From: Rothia nasimurium
Lineage (GTDB): Bacteria; Actinomycetota; Actinomycetes; Actinomycetales; Micrococcaceae
DNA: 35,469 bases
Reading direction: 5' to 3'
Assembly (NCBI RefSeq): GCF_004569295.1
Contig: NZ_SPQC01000029.1
Coordinates: 1 to 35,469, forward strand
The stretch's first letter is position 1; each line of letters starts with the position of its first letter. The translations under genes were made by a program, and so were the position numbers. This document shows, piece by piece, positions 23,803 through 32,391 of the stretch. Under the pieces are notes generated by a model. It did no database searches. It was not told the DNA's origin and was given only the letters and a program-made list of their open reading frames with translations.

Positions 23803-24564
23803 ATGGATCTCACCAACACCACCGCCCTGGTTACGGGCGCAGCCTCGGGTATCGGAGCAGCAACCGCTCGCGCTCTGGCTGCCCGCGGCGTGCACGTCTA
23901 TGGCCTCGACCTTCCCTCCGGTATCGAGAAGGCCGGGGAGGTTGAGGGCGTCACCTTCCTGCCCGGCGATGTCACCGACTACGCCGCCGTTGAAGCTGCC
24001 TTCGAGCGGGTGGGGCAGGGTGAGCGCCCCCTGCGCACCGTGGTCAACTGCGCCGGTATCGCCCCGGGGGCCCGCGTCCTCTCCAAAAGGGGGCCGCATG
24101 ACCCTGCCCTCTTCGCTAAAACCGTCAGCATTAACCTCAATGGCACGTTCAATGTGCTCACGGCCGGGGCAGCCCTGATGGCCACCCAGGGGCCGGTAGA
24201 AGGCACAGCCGGGCGGGGCGTCATTATCAACACCGCCTCTATCGCCGCCTATGAGGGGCAGATTGGTCAGATAGCCTACGCGGCATCAAAGGGCGGGGTT
24301 GTAGCCCTGACCCTGCCCGCGGCCCGAGATCTGGCCAGCTCAGGAATTCGCGTGAACACTATCGCCCCGGGCATCGTGGACACCCCGCTCATGGCTGGCA
24401 TTACCGAAGAGTTCCGCGAAGAACTCGCTCAAAATGTGCCTTTCCCGCAGCGTCTCGCGGCCCCCGCTGAATACGCCGACCTGGCTGTTTTTATCGCCGA
24501 GCACGACTACATCAACGGCGAAACAATCCGCATGGACGGCGCCCTGCGCATGGCCCCCCGCTAG
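23803..24564 (+). CDS. Short-chain dehydrogenase, HSD10-like 3-hydroxyacyl-CoA dehydrogenase
   Basis: A 253-residue classical SDR. It has TGAASGIG for NAD(H) binding (about 11-18), NCAG (about 82-85), a Ser in NTASIAAYEGQ and the YAASK catalytic pair (about 158-162), then APGIVDTP. The sequence style matches 3-hydroxy-2-methylbutyryl-CoA/3-hydroxyacyl-CoA dehydrogenase type II. That enzyme works in isoleucine and branched-chain breakdown, which fits its operon neighbours. It follows the acyl-CoA dehydrogenase by 31 bp. Confidence 0.87.
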   Translation: MDLTNTTALVTGAASGIGAATARALAARGVHVYGLDLPSGIEKAGEVEGVTFLPGDVTDYAAVEAAFERVGQGERPLRTVVNCAGIAPGARVLSKRGPHDPALFAKTVSINLNGTFNVLTAGAALMATQGPVEGTAGRGVIINTASIAAYEGQIGQIAYAASKGGVVALTLPAARDLASSGIRVNTIAPGIVDTPLMAGITEEFREELAQNVPFPQRLAAPAEYADLAVFIAEHDYINGETIRMDGALRMAPR

Positions 24565-24618
24565 GCCGCACCCCGGAACCGACGAGACAGAATAGCCCAC
24601 CTTGTAAGGGAGAAGAAG

Positions 24619-25548
24619 ATGACCACCACACCCACTATCGCTTTTATCGGCCTGGGGCACATGGGCGGCTACATGGCAGCCAACCTGGTTTCTGCAGGCT
24701 ACACCGTGCACGGCTTCGACCTGGTGCCCGCCGCGCTCGATGCTGCCCGCGACCACGGAATCCGGGTTGCCGCCAGCGGTGAAGAAGCCGCTGCCCAGGC
24801 TGATATCGTCATCACTATGCTGCCCGCTGGCCAGCACGTTCTGGGAGCCTACGGCGGATGCGAGGGGCAGGGAGGTCTGCTGGCTGCAGCCAAGCCTGGC
24901 ACCCTCTTCGTGGACTGCTCCACCATCGAGGTGGAGCACGCCCGCCAGGCAGTCGACCTAGCTGTGCAAGCCGGCATGCGGGCCGTCGACGCCCCGGTCT
25001 CCGGCGGTATGGTGGGGGCCGAACAGGGCACCCTCACCTTCATGGTGGGCGGCGCTGAGGCGGATGTAGAGCAGGTGCGCCCCCTGCTTGAGGTGATGGG
25101 CAAGAAGGTGGTTCACTGCGGTACCAATAGCACCGGCCAGGCCGCCAAAATCTGCAACAACATGCTGCTGGGCATCACCATGGTGGGTGCCTCCGAGGCC
25201 TTCGTGCTGGGTGAGCGTCTGGGGCTCGACGCCCAGGTGCTCTACGACGTCATTTCTACTTCGTCCGGCTACTGCTGGGCGGTCAACGTCAATTGCCCGG
25301 TGCCAGGCCCTGTGCCAGGTTCGCCCGCCAACCGCGACTACGAACCGGGTTTCGCTACCGCCCTCATGAGCAAGGATATGGGCCTGGCAGTTGCTGCCCT
25401 CGACACTGCAGGGGGTAACGGCGAACTCGGCAAGCACGCCGCAGATATCTATACTCACCTGGTAGAAGAAGGGCGCGGCACCAAGGACTTCTCAGACGTC
25501 ATTAACGCCATTCGCGAGGCCGACGGCTCACCCGTCCCAGGTATCTAG
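24619..25548 (+). CDS. mmsB: 3-hydroxyisobutyrate dehydrogenase
   Basis: A 309-residue beta-hydroxyacid dehydrogenase. It begins with the Rossmann motif [15 protein letters not shown] (about 9-23). It also has the substrate segment [20 protein letters not shown] (key part DAPVSGG), the catalytic Lys in [13 protein letters not shown] and a C-terminal KDMGLA. It oxidises 3-hydroxyisobutyrate to methylmalonate semialdehyde, the substrate of MmsA encoded at 17822. A GGGAGAAG site precedes the ATG. It sits in the branched-chain operon between the SDR and the enoyl-CoA hydratase. Confidence 0.92.
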   Translation: MTTTPTIAFIGLGHMGGYMAANLVSAGYTVHGFDLVPAALDAARDHGIRVAASGEEAAAQADIVITMLPAGQHVLGAYGGCEGQGGLLAAAKPGTLFVDCSTIEVEHARQAVDLAVQAGMRAVDAPVSGGMVGAEQGTLTFMVGGAEADVEQVRPLLEVMGKKVVHCGTNSTGQAAKICNNMLLGITMVGASEAFVLGERLGLDAQVLYDVISTSSGYCWAVNVNCPVPGPVPGSPANRDYEPGFATALMSKDMGLAVAALDTAGGNGELGKHAADIYTHLVEEGRGTKDFSDVINAIREADGSPVPGI

Positions 25549-25574
25549 CCCGCCTACAGCAAGGAGAAACACCC

Positions 25575-26354
25575 GTGACTACCTACGAGAACATTCTGGT
25601 TGAAACCCGCGGCCGGGTAGGGCTGATTACCCTCAACCGCCCCAAGGCCCTCAACGCCCTCAACGATGCCACTATGCGCGAGGTTGTTGCCGTCGCAACC
25701 GACTTTGACCGCTCACCCGAGGTAGGGGCCATCGTCCTGACCGGTAGCGAAAAAGCGTTTGCCGCTGGCGCCGATATCAAGGAGATGTCGTCCCAGACCT
25801 ACGCCAGCATGTACGCGGCCGACTGGTTTGCCCACTGGGACAACCTCACCCGCCTGCGCACCCCCATCGTAGCTGCCGTGAACGGCTACGCCCTGGGCGG
25901 CGGGTGTGAACTGGCCATGATGGCCGATATGCTGGTTGCCGGGCCCTCCACCAAGTTTGGCCAGCCCGAAATCAACCTGGGGGTCATCCCCGGCATGGGT
26001 GGCTCTCAGCGCCTCACCCGCGCTGTGGGCAAGGCTAAGGCCATGGACCTCTGCCTGACCGGGCGCTTTATGGGGGCGGACGAAGCCGAGCGGGCAGGGC
26101 TGGTATCCCGCCTGGTGGAGCAGGACGCGGACGTTCTCCCCACCGCCCTTGAGATGGCAGAAACTATTGCTTCTAAGTCAAAGTTCGTGGCCCAGGTCTG
26201 CAAGGAAGCCGTCAATGCCGCCTTTGAGACCACCCTGGCCCAGGGCGTTGCTTTTGAGCGCCGCACCTTCCACGCTCTTTTTGCAACCGAGGATCAGAAA
26301 GAGGGCATGGCTGCCTTCGTTGAGAAGCGGGAGGCTGATTTTAAGCACCGCTAA
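25575..26354 (+). CDS. Enoyl-CoA hydratase (mitochondrial short-chain type)
   Basis: A 259-residue crotonase with a GTG start after AAGGAG. It has [10 protein letters not shown] (about 62-71), [15 protein letters not shown] (about 100-114) and both catalytic Glu, the second in [13 protein letters not shown]. These are the features of an active hydratase such as ECHS1. It most likely hydrates methacrylyl-CoA and related enoyl-CoAs in the valine/isoleucine route, since it closes the operon with mmsB and the SDR. A role in the phenylacetate pathway (as a PaaF) is possible, as paaI and paaK follow. Confidence 0.9.
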   Translation: MTTYENILVETRGRVGLITLNRPKALNALNDATMREVVAVATDFDRSPEVGAIVLTGSEKAFAAGADIKEMSSQTYASMYAADWFAHWDNLTRLRTPIVAAVNGYALGGGCELAMMADMLVAGPSTKFGQPEINLGVIPGMGGSQRLTRAVGKAKAMDLCLTGRFMGADEAERAGLVSRLVEQDADVLPTALEMAETIASKSKFVAQVCKEAVNAAFETTLAQGVAFERRTFHALFATEDQKEGMAAFVEKREADFKHR

Positions 26355-26362
26355 AGTGTTGC

Positions 26363-26384
26363 GTGTCTCACTAAAATGTGACAC
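26363..26384. repeat. Short inverted repeat after the branched-chain operon
   Basis: GTGTCTCA (26363-26370) pairs with TGTGACAC (26377-26384) with one central mismatch and a 6-nt loop. It lies between the end of the hydratase and the paaI operator. No T-tract follows, so a weak terminator or protein site are both open. Confidence 0.4.
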
Positions 26385-26402
26385 AGTTGGGTTGAGTGAA
26401 TA

Positions 26403-26420
26403 ACTGACTAAATGGTCACT
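26403..26420. promoter_or_regulatory. Putative PaaR (TetR) operator, paaI-paaK
   Basis: ACTGACTAAATGGTCACT, an 18-bp near-palindrome highly similar to the site before paaJ (ACTGACCAATCGTTCACT). It overlaps an in-frame ATG at 26412, which argues that paaI translation starts at GTG 26439. Confidence 0.6.
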
Positions 26421-26438
26421 AAATACTTTGGAGGCACA

Positions 26439-26870
26439 GTGAGCGCAACCCACCCCATGCTTGAACGCGATCACGCCAGCGACTGGATGGGCATTCGCGT
26501 ACTCACCGCCCAGCTGGGCCACGCCATCATTGAAATGGACATCAAGCATGAGATGGTTAACGGCTTCGGCATCATCCACGGTGGTATGACCTTCGCCTTT
26601 GCAGACACCGCCTTCGCCCTCGCCTGCAACCACAGTGACCCCGAGCTCTACGCCCAGAGCATCACTGTGGGGGCAGGCGTCGACGTTAACTACATCGCCT
26701 CAGCCTACGAAGGGCAAACCCTACGAGCAGAAGCGAACCTCACAGCACAGTACGGGCGCAACAGCATCGTTGATGTGACCGTCGCCTGCGGAGACAAACT
26801 CATCGCCGAGTTCCGCGGTCGTGGCCGCTCCATCAAGCCCCCAACAGCCACGGAAGGACACCAGGCATGA
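26439..26870 (+). CDS. paaI: Hotdog-fold phenylacetyl-CoA-type thioesterase
   Basis: A 143-residue hotdog protein. The GTG at 26439 is chosen because GGAGG (26430-26434) lies 4 nt upstream and the alternative ATG at 26412 is inside an operator. Typical PaaI features are MLERDHASDWMGI, GFGIIHGGMTFAFADTAFALA with the HGG motif and catalytic Asp, and VDVNYIASA. PaaI hydrolyses ring-hydroxylated or otherwise blocked phenylacetyl-CoA derivatives to release CoA. Its stop overlaps the paaK start (ATGA), so the two are translationally coupled. Confidence 0.92.
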   Translation: MSATHPMLERDHASDWMGIRVLTAQLGHAIIEMDIKHEMVNGFGIIHGGMTFAFADTAFALACNHSDPELYAQSITVGAGVDVNYIASAYEGQTLRAEANLTAQYGRNSIVDVTVACGDKLIAEFRGRGRSIKPPTATEGHQA

Positions 26871-28240
26871 GCACCGACAAGGCCCCCTCTTGCAGCGTAG
26901 AAAACCCCTACACCCCAGCCCCCCGAGCCGCAGACCCCGGCGCCCCGGACCCCGAGGAGCTGATGAGCCGCGACCAGATTGAGGCCCTCCAGTTCGAGCG
27001 CCTGCGCTGGACCCTGCACTACGCCTACGAAAACGTACCCGCCTACAAGGAACTCTACGACGAGCAAGGCGTACACCCCGGTGACTTCAAAGAGCTCGAC
27101 GACCTCAAACTCTTCCCCTACACCGACAAAGAATTTCTGCGGAAGGCCTACCCCTTCAAGGCCTTTGCCGTACCCATGAGCCATGTGCGCCGTATCCACG
27201 CGTCCTCGGGTACCACCGGCCAGCCCACCGTCGTGGGCTACACCGAAAACGATATCGCCACCTGGAGCGCCCTGGTAGCCCGCTGCTTCCGCTTCTCAGG
27301 CGTCAAGCCCGGCTACAAGGTGCACAACGCCTACGGCTACGGCCTCTTCACCGGCGGCCTGGGTGCCCACTACGGTGCTGAACGTCTGGGCGCAGCCGTC
27401 ATTCCTATGTCTGGCGGCCAGACCGAAAAGCAGGTGCAGCTCATTCACGACTTTGAGCCCGACGCGATTCTCTCCACCCCCACCTACCTGCTGACCATCG
27501 CCGATGCCTTCCGCAAGCTGGGTATCGACCCCAAGGAAACTTCCCTCAAAACCGCTGTTCTGGGTGCTGAGCCCTGGACCGAAGAAATGCGCCGCGAAAT
27601 CGAGGTCACCTTCGGCACCCTCAAGGCCTGCGATATCTACGGCCTGTCTGAGGTCATGGGCCCCGGTGTGGCCGGTGAGTCCTTTGAATCGCAGGACGGC
27701 TCCCACATCTGGGAAGACCACTTCTGCCCCGAAATTATCGACCCCTTCGACGACACCGTGCTCGATCTGGGCCGCCCCGGCGAACTGGTTTTTACCTCCC
27801 TGACCAAGGAAGCCCTGCCCATTATCCGCTACCGCACCCACGACCTGACCCGCCTACTTCCCGGCACCGCCTGCCCCGGACACCGCCGTCTGGGCCGTAT
27901 CACAGGCCGAAGCGACGACATGATTATCCTGCGCGGCGTCAACCTCTTCCCCTCCCAGGTCGAAGAGCTGGCCCTACAGCAGCCCGAGCTGTCACCCCAC
28001 TTCGCCCTGGAACTGACCCGCCCCGGCCGCATGGACGAAATGACCGTGCGCATCGAACGTCGCGAAGAGTTTACCCTAGAAGCCGCCGAAGAAGCCGGTA
28101 AGCGTCTGCTGCACGATATCAAGACCAAGATTGGTTCTACCTGCCGTATCGAGGTGCTGGACCCGGACGTCCTGCCCCGCTCTGTCGGCAAGATTCGCCG
28201 TATCTACGACTACCGCAACAAGCCCAAGGGCAACGAATAA
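26867..28240 (+). CDS. paaK: Phenylacetate-CoA ligase
   Basis: A 457-residue AMP-forming ligase of the PaaK family, the entry enzyme of the phenylacetate pathway. It has the P-loop ASSGTTGQPTVVGYT (about 105-119), the family-specific segment IHDFEPDAILSTPTYLL, ACDIYGLSEVMGPG and the C-terminal hinge GRITGRSDDMIILRG with the conserved Asp. It overlaps paaI by 4 bp and ends at a terminator. C-ending codons dominate, suggesting strong expression. The N-terminus is about 20 residues longer than usual. Confidence 0.95.
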   Translation: MSTDKAPSCSVENPYTPAPRAADPGAPDPEELMSRDQIEALQFERLRWTLHYAYENVPAYKELYDEQGVHPGDFKELDDLKLFPYTDKEFLRKAYPFKAFAVPMSHVRRIHASSGTTGQPTVVGYTENDIATWSALVARCFRFSGVKPGYKVHNAYGYGLFTGGLGAHYGAERLGAAVIPMSGGQTEKQVQLIHDFEPDAILSTPTYLLTIADAFRKLGIDPKETSLKTAVLGAEPWTEEMRREIEVTFGTLKACDIYGLSEVMGPGVAGESFESQDGSHIWEDHFCPEIIDPFDDTVLDLGRPGELVFTSLTKEALPIIRYRTHDLTRLLPGTACPGHRRLGRITGRSDDMIILRGVNLFPSQVEELALQQPELSPHFALELTRPGRMDEMTVRIERREEFTLEAAEEAGKRLLHDIKTKIGSTCRIEVLDPDVLPRSVGKIRRIYDYRNKPKGNE

Positions 28241-28267
28241 ACCTACTCGCCTGCGGGCAGGTTTGTT
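28239..28267 (+). terminator. Intrinsic terminator after paaK
   Basis: AAACCT (28239-28244) pairs with AGGTTT (28259-28264), and after one mismatch five more pairs (CTCGC/GCGGG, one wobble) close a 2-nt loop. The stem is followed by TTGTT, which overlaps the next promoter. Confidence 0.6.
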
Positions 28268-28302
28268 AGCATGTAGGGAGCTCCCGTAAGGGGGCTCCCT
28301 AC
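28264..28302 (+). promoter_or_regulatory. Extended -10 promoter and start-point hairpin of the TetR-MOSC gene
   Basis: TGTTAGCAT (28264-28272) is an extended -10. It runs directly into a 13-bp inverted repeat (28273-28285 with 28290-28302, one wobble) with a GTAA loop, i.e. GTAGGGAGCTCCC and its partner. Covering the start point, it could be an auto-operator in DNA or a stabilising hairpin in the leader RNA. It does not resemble the paa operators. Confidence 0.45.
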
Positions 28303-28324
28303 CCGTGTGTGAGAGGAAGATGCC

Positions 28325-29656
28325 GTGAGCACTCGCCAGTCCCAGCCCGCCAAGCGCGGCCGCCCCGGCTATGACCGCCAAGAGGTACTGCGCCTGGCCG
28401 TAGAGGTCTTCAACGAGCACGGCTACGACGCCACCAGCATGGACATGCTCGCCAAGCGCCTAGGGCTGACCAAGAGCGCTATCTACCACCACGTGGCCAG
28501 TAAGGAAGAGATTTTACGCATCGCCCTCGACCGCGCCCTCGACGCCCTTGACGAGGTGTTTGAGGCTGGCGAGAGTTTAGAGGCGGACGCCCGCGAGCGG
28601 CTTGAATTCGTAGTGCGCCAGACCGTGTTCGTGCTGGCTGAGCACCTACCCTATGTGACCCTGCTGCTGCGTTTGCGCGGTAATTCCCCGGCCCAGCAGG
28701 CTGCTCTCGATAAGCGCCGGGCCCTGACCGGCCGCCTGGCGGCCTTGGTGGATGCTGCCCAGCAGGCTGGGCAGGTGCGGCAGAGCGCGGACGCCCGCAC
28801 CCTGGCCCGCCTGATTTTCGGCATGATTAACTCCCTGGCGGTCTGGTACGACCCGGCCCGCGGCGGCGACGTTGAGGCTCTGGCCGATACGGTCGTCGAT
28901 ATGGCCTTTCAGGGGATTGCGGCGGGCCCCGCCCCTAGAGGTGATGCAGGGTATCGTAGACCTATGACTGAAACCCACTCCGCCCCCACCTTTTCTGGCC
29001 TAAGCTCGGCGGGGGCGCGCGTCCGCTCCACCAATCGCGGGGCAGAAATGCCCAGTCCGACCGGTAAGGGCACTACCGGCATCAATAAGCAGCCGGTAGA
29101 TTCGCTGGAGGTTTTTGCCCCGGCGCCCGGCTATGGGAACGGCTCCGGCGTGAGCGGGGATTTCGTGGGGGACGCCAAGCATCACGGCGGTGCTGACAAG
29201 GCGGTCTATGCCTTTGCCCGGGAAGAATTGGATTACTGGGCCGAGCGCTTAGGTGCTCCCTTGGCTGACGGGCAGTTCGGTGAGAATCTGACCACCGAGG
29301 GCATTACTTGGAGCCGGGTTCTCATCAACCAGCGCCTGGCGGTGGGCACGGCCGTGCTTGAGGTGTCGGTGCCGCGCCAGCCCTGCCGCACCTTTGCCGA
29401 CTGGCTGGGCCAAAAAGGCTGGGTAAAAACCTTTACCGAGCGTCAGGACGCCGGTGCCTACTTGCGCGTTATCCAGCCCGGCACCATCACAGCCGGGGAT
29501 ACTATTACTTTTCTGCCTGCCCCCGACCACGGGGTGACTATGGGGCAGGCCTTTGCGGCCGCTATGGGGGATCGTGCCGCCATGCAGGCCGTGGTAGAAG
29601 CAGGCTGCTACCCGCCTTTCTACCACGACCGGCTACTGGCTAAGCTGGGGCGCTAG
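28325..29656 (+). CDS. TetR-family regulator (PaaR-like) fused in frame to a MOSC (YiiM-type) protein
   Basis: A 443-residue frame with GTG start and AGGA 8 nt upstream. Residues about 14-62 form a TetR helix-turn-helix (EVFNEHGYDATSMDMLAKRL, then LTKSAIYHHVASKEEIL); the helical ligand domain runs to about 200. A 14-residue linker leads to a Met at 214 (ATG 28964), where a complete MOSC protein begins: KHHGGADKAVYAFAREELD and the sulfur/Mo-binding PRQPCRTFADW. MOSC/YiiM proteins normally stand alone and handle molybdenum-cofactor sulfur or N-hydroxylated substrates. The TetR half is the only TetR in the paa region and is the candidate PaaR for the four 18-bp operators. The ATG at 28964 has a poorly placed GCAGGG, so internal initiation is possible. 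The 3' end overlaps paaZ by 4 bp, tail to tail. Confidence 0.85.
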   Translation: MSTRQSQPAKRGRPGYDRQEVLRLAVEVFNEHGYDATSMDMLAKRLGLTKSAIYHHVASKEEILRIALDRALDALDEVFEAGESLEADARERLEFVVRQTVFVLAEHLPYVTLLLRLRGNSPAQQAALDKRRALTGRLAALVDAAQQAGQVRQSADARTLARLIFGMINSLAVWYDPARGGDVEALADTVVDMAFQGIAAGPAPRGDAGYRRPMTETHSAPTFSGLSSAGARVRSTNRGAEMPSPTGKGTTGINKQPVDSLEVFAPAPGYGNGSGVSGDFVGDAKHHGGADKAVYAFAREELDYWAERLGAPLADGQFGENLTTEGITWSRVLINQRLAVGTAVLEVSVPRQPCRTFADWLGQKGWVKTFTERQDAGAYLRVIQPGTITAGDTITFLPAPDHGVTMGQAFAAAMGDRAAMQAVVEAGCYPPFYHDRLLAKLGR

Positions 29657-31734
29657 CTGGTGTCAGCCTCAGCCATAGGCCAGGTCTTGGCCACCAGTGT
29701 CAGCACATCGTAGGTGGCCACGATTTCGTCCTTCTGGTTGTGCAGCACCGCGTCCCAGGTGACCTCACCGTACTCGTCGGTCACGCGCGGGGTAATCTTC
29801 TTGGCGGTGAGGGTCACGCGAATCGAATCATCGTAGGTAACCGGGGTGATAAAGCGCAGGTTCTCCAGGCCGTAGTTGGCCAGCACCGGGCCCGGGGCCG
29901 GGTCAACGAAGAGCCCCGCCGCCCACGAGACCAGCAGGTAGCCGTGAGCCACGCGACGGGGAAAGAAGGGGTTAGCCGCCGCAGCCTCCTCGTCGGTGTG
30001 GGCGTAGAACTGATCCCCGGTCTCGTTGGCGAAATCGGTGATGTCTTGTAGCGTAACTTCGCGCAGGTCAGAAGCGAACTGGTCGCCGATGACCAGCTCG
30101 GCCAGGGATTTGCGGAAGGGATGTACGCCTTCGCCCGACTCTACCTGGGCGCGGGTGACGGTTGCGGCGTCCGCCCCGGGGTGCCACACCCCGGTCAGGG
30201 CAGTGAGCTTATTGGGGGAGCCCTGAATGGCGGTGCGCTGCATGTAGTGCTTCACGGCGCGCACACCACCGAGCTCCTCACCGCCACCGGCACGGCCGGG
30301 GCCGCCATGCACCAGGTGAGGCACGGGGGAGCCGTGGCCGGTTGAGGTCTTGGCATCTTCGCGGTCCAGTACCAGGACGCGGCCGTGGTGGGCGGCAATG
30401 CCAAGGGCCAGTTGGGTGGCGGTGGCGTCATCGTGGGTGCAGACCGTAGCTACCAGGGAGCCCTCGCCCAGGGCGGCCAGCTCAACGGCTTCGGCCAGGT
30501 CGGTGTACTCCAGGATGGAGGTTACCGGGCCGAAAGCCTCAACGGAATGAACCTCGGGGGTGCGGGCGTCCTCAAAGGTCAGCACGGTGACCGGGTAGAA
30601 GGAGGGGCCCTCGGGGGCCTCGCCGCGGAAGACAATCGTGCCGCCAGCCTCCACCAGGCGGGTTACAGCTTTTTCAACCTCGGCCTTCTGCTCGGGGGAG
30701 GCCAGCGAACCCATGGTCACGCCCTCCTCGCGTGGGTCCCCGACCACCACGCGTCCGGAAATCTTTTCTTCCAAGGCAGCAGCAACCTCAGCGGAGCGCC
30801 CGGCAGGAACCAGGACGCGGCGGATAGCGGTACACTTCTGACCTGCCTTAGCGGTAATCTCCACCATGACTGACTTGATAAAGGCCTCAAACTCGGGGGT
30901 GTCGGCGGTGGCATCCGGGCCCAGAATAGCGGCGTTCAGTGAGTCAGTTTCGGCGGTAAAGTGCAGGCCCTTGGTTTGCACGCTGGGGTGCTGACGCAGG
31001 GCGCGGGCGGTGGCGGCCGAACCGGTAAAGGCCACGTGGTCGCGGTAGTCCAGGTAGTCCAGCAGATCGCGGGCCGAACCAGAAATTAGCTGCAGGGAAC
31101 CCTCGGGCAGCAGGCCAGAATCCAGCATGAGGCGCACGGTTGCCTCGGTGACGTAGCCGGTGGGGGTGGCGGGCTTGACGATGGTGGGCATACCGGCGAT
31201 AAAGGCCGGGGCGAACTTCTCAAGCATGCCCCAGGTGGGGAAGTTGAAGGCGTTAATCTCAACGGCCACCCCGGGCAGGGTGGTGCAGATGTGCTCACCG
31301 ATGAAGGAGCCATCGCGGGAGAGCTGCTCGACGTTGCCGTCGATAATGACGCGGGAGTTGGGCAGCTCGCGGCGGCCCTTGGAGGAGAAGGTGAAGAGGG
31401 TGCCGATGCCGCCGTCCACGTCGATGTAGTGGTCGTGCTGGGTGGCGCCGGTGGCGAAGGAAAGCTCGTAGAGTTCGGTCTTGTGCTCGGTTAGGTACTG
31501 GGCCAGCTGCTTGATGATGAGGGCGCGGTCGTGGAAGGTGAGCTTGCCCAGGTTGGCCTGACCGGTGGTGCGGGCATAGTCAATGGCCCCTGCGGTGTCG
31601 ATTCCCTTGGTGGATACCCGGTAGATGGGCTCGCCGGTGATGGCGTTGAGAACGTCCTGGGAAGAGGTGGGGTTTTCCGGGGCCCACCAGGAGCCCTTGA
31701 TGAAGCTGGGGACCAGTGTGGGGGTACTCGTCAT
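29653..31734 (-). CDS. paaZ: Bifunctional oxepin-CoA hydrolase / 3-oxo-5,6-dehydrosuberyl-CoA semialdehyde dehydrogenase
   Basis: A 693-residue fusion. The N-terminal aldehyde dehydrogenase (about 1-520) has AFNFPTWG, E262 (FTAETDSLN) and the nucleophile C301 (AGQKCTAIRR). The C-terminal MaoC-type hydratase (about 540-690) carries TGDQFYAH with the catalytic Asp and His and RVAHGYLLVS. Together they open the seven-membered oxepin ring and oxidise the resulting aldehyde. Both active sites look intact. The gene is divergent from a hotdog thioesterase, with a PaaR-like operator between. Its stop shares a CTAG with the stop of the TetR-MOSC gene. Confidence 0.95.
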   Translation of the reverse strand: MTSTPTLVPSFIKGSWWAPENPTSSQDVLNAITGEPIYRVSTKGIDTAGAIDYARTTGQANLGKLTFHDRALIIKQLAQYLTEHKTELYELSFATGATQHDHYIDVDGGIGTLFTFSSKGRRELPNSRVIIDGNVEQLSRDGSFIGEHICTTLPGVAVEINAFNFPTWGMLEKFAPAFIAGMPTIVKPATPTGYVTEATVRLMLDSGLLPEGSLQLISGSARDLLDYLDYRDHVAFTGSAATARALRQHPSVQTKGLHFTAETDSLNAAILGPDATADTPEFEAFIKSVMVEITAKAGQKCTAIRRVLVPAGRSAEVAAALEEKISGRVVVGDPREEGVTMGSLASPEQKAEVEKAVTRLVEAGGTIVFRGEAPEGPSFYPVTVLTFEDARTPEVHSVEAFGPVTSILEYTDLAEAVELAALGEGSLVATVCTHDDATATQLALGIAAHHGRVLVLDREDAKTSTGHGSPVPHLVHGGPGRAGGGEELGGVRAVKHYMQRTAIQGSPNKLTALTGVWHPGADAATVTRAQVESGEGVHPFRKSLAELVIGDQFASDLREVTLQDITDFANETGDQFYAHTDEEAAAANPFFPRRVAHGYLLVSWAAGLFVDPAPGPVLANYGLENLRFITPVTYDDSIRVTLTAKKITPRVTDEYGEVTWDAVLHNQKDEIVATYDVLTLVAKTWPMAEADTS

Positions 31735-31768
31735 TGGGAAATCCTTACTGTTGGGAAGCCCGGAAATA

Positions 31769-31786
31769 AATGACCGAGCGTTCAGT
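31769..31786. promoter_or_regulatory. Putative PaaR (TetR) operator, paaZ/thioesterase
   Basis: AATGACCGAGCGTTCAGT, read on the other strand as ACTGAACGCTCGGTCATT, fits the palindrome of the other three sites. It lies between the divergent paaZ and thioesterase genes and could control both. Confidence 0.65.
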
Positions 31787-31865
31787 TATTGGTATAAACT
31801 ATAGTTCACATCACAGGTGAAGAAAAGCCTTGCACCCCTTGAGGAACAGGGCGGAAAGGACGCTC

Positions 31866-32294
31866 ATGGGCGAGCAAGTAGGCCCCGGCCAGGAGGCTGA
31901 CGGGCAGGTAGAACTCTGGAAAATCACCCTGGGTGAGCTAGACGAAAAGATGGGCGTGCAGGTGCTCGAAGAGTCCGCCGAGCGGGTCGTGGCCACCATG
32001 CCGGTGGAGGGCAACCGCCAGTCCCTGGGCCTGCTGCACGGGGGTGCCATGCTGGCCCTGGGGGAGGCCGTAGGCTCCTGGGCTGCGGTCATTCATGCCT
32101 CGTCCATGGGCAAGGTTGCGGTGGGCGTGGATGTGAATGCCACCCACCACAAATCCTCAAAAGCCGGCGCCGTGCGGGCGACGGCGTCCGCCATTCACCT
32201 GGGCCGTTCCCTGACCACCCATGAAGTGATTATCACCCACGAAGATACGGGAGCGCGCTTGTGCACCCTGCGTATCACCAACTTCATCAAGTAG
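31866..32294 (+). CDS. Hotdog-fold thioesterase (YdiI/MenI-like branch)
   Basis: A 142-residue hotdog protein, ATG at 31866 after an AAAGGA site. It shows GNRQSLGLLHGGAMLALGE with the catalytic Glu in place of PaaI's Asp, and VDVNATHHKSSKAG and HLGRSLTTHEV. These place it with the 1,4-dihydroxy-2-naphthoyl-CoA/YdiI branch, so it is a second and different thioesterase from PaaI. Divergence from paaZ and a shared operator point to a task in phenylacetate catabolism, perhaps clearing stalled CoA esters; menaquinone synthesis is the alternative, but no men genes are here. Confidence 0.8.
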   Translation: MGEQVGPGQEADGQVELWKITLGELDEKMGVQVLEESAERVVATMPVEGNRQSLGLLHGGAMLALGEAVGSWAAVIHASSMGKVAVGVDVNATHHKSSKAGAVRATASAIHLGRSLTTHEVIITHEDTGARLCTLRITNFIK

Positions 32295-32321
32295 GTACCA
32301 CCTCAGCCAGGTAGGTACCAC
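32291..32321 (+). repeat. Direct repeat of GTAGGTACCAC
   Basis: GTAGGTACCAC at 32291-32301 recurs exactly at 32311-32321, a 20-bp period. The first copy contains the thioesterase stop codon; the second forms the outer arm of the nested terminator. Confidence 0.8.
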
Positions 32322-32377
32322 TTAAATCAGAAAAACCCACCAACTAGGTGGGTTTTTCTGACTCAGATGGTACCTAC
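32311..32377. terminator. Nested bidirectional terminator
   Basis: A perfect 15-bp inner stem (32327-32341 with 32347-32361) with A/T-rich tracts inside is enclosed by an outer 10-bp stem (GTAGGTACCA 32311-32320 with TGGTACCTAC 32368-32377). It separates the convergent thioesterase and paaH. Confidence 0.85.
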
Positions 32378-32391
32378 TGGGGCAGGCGGGC

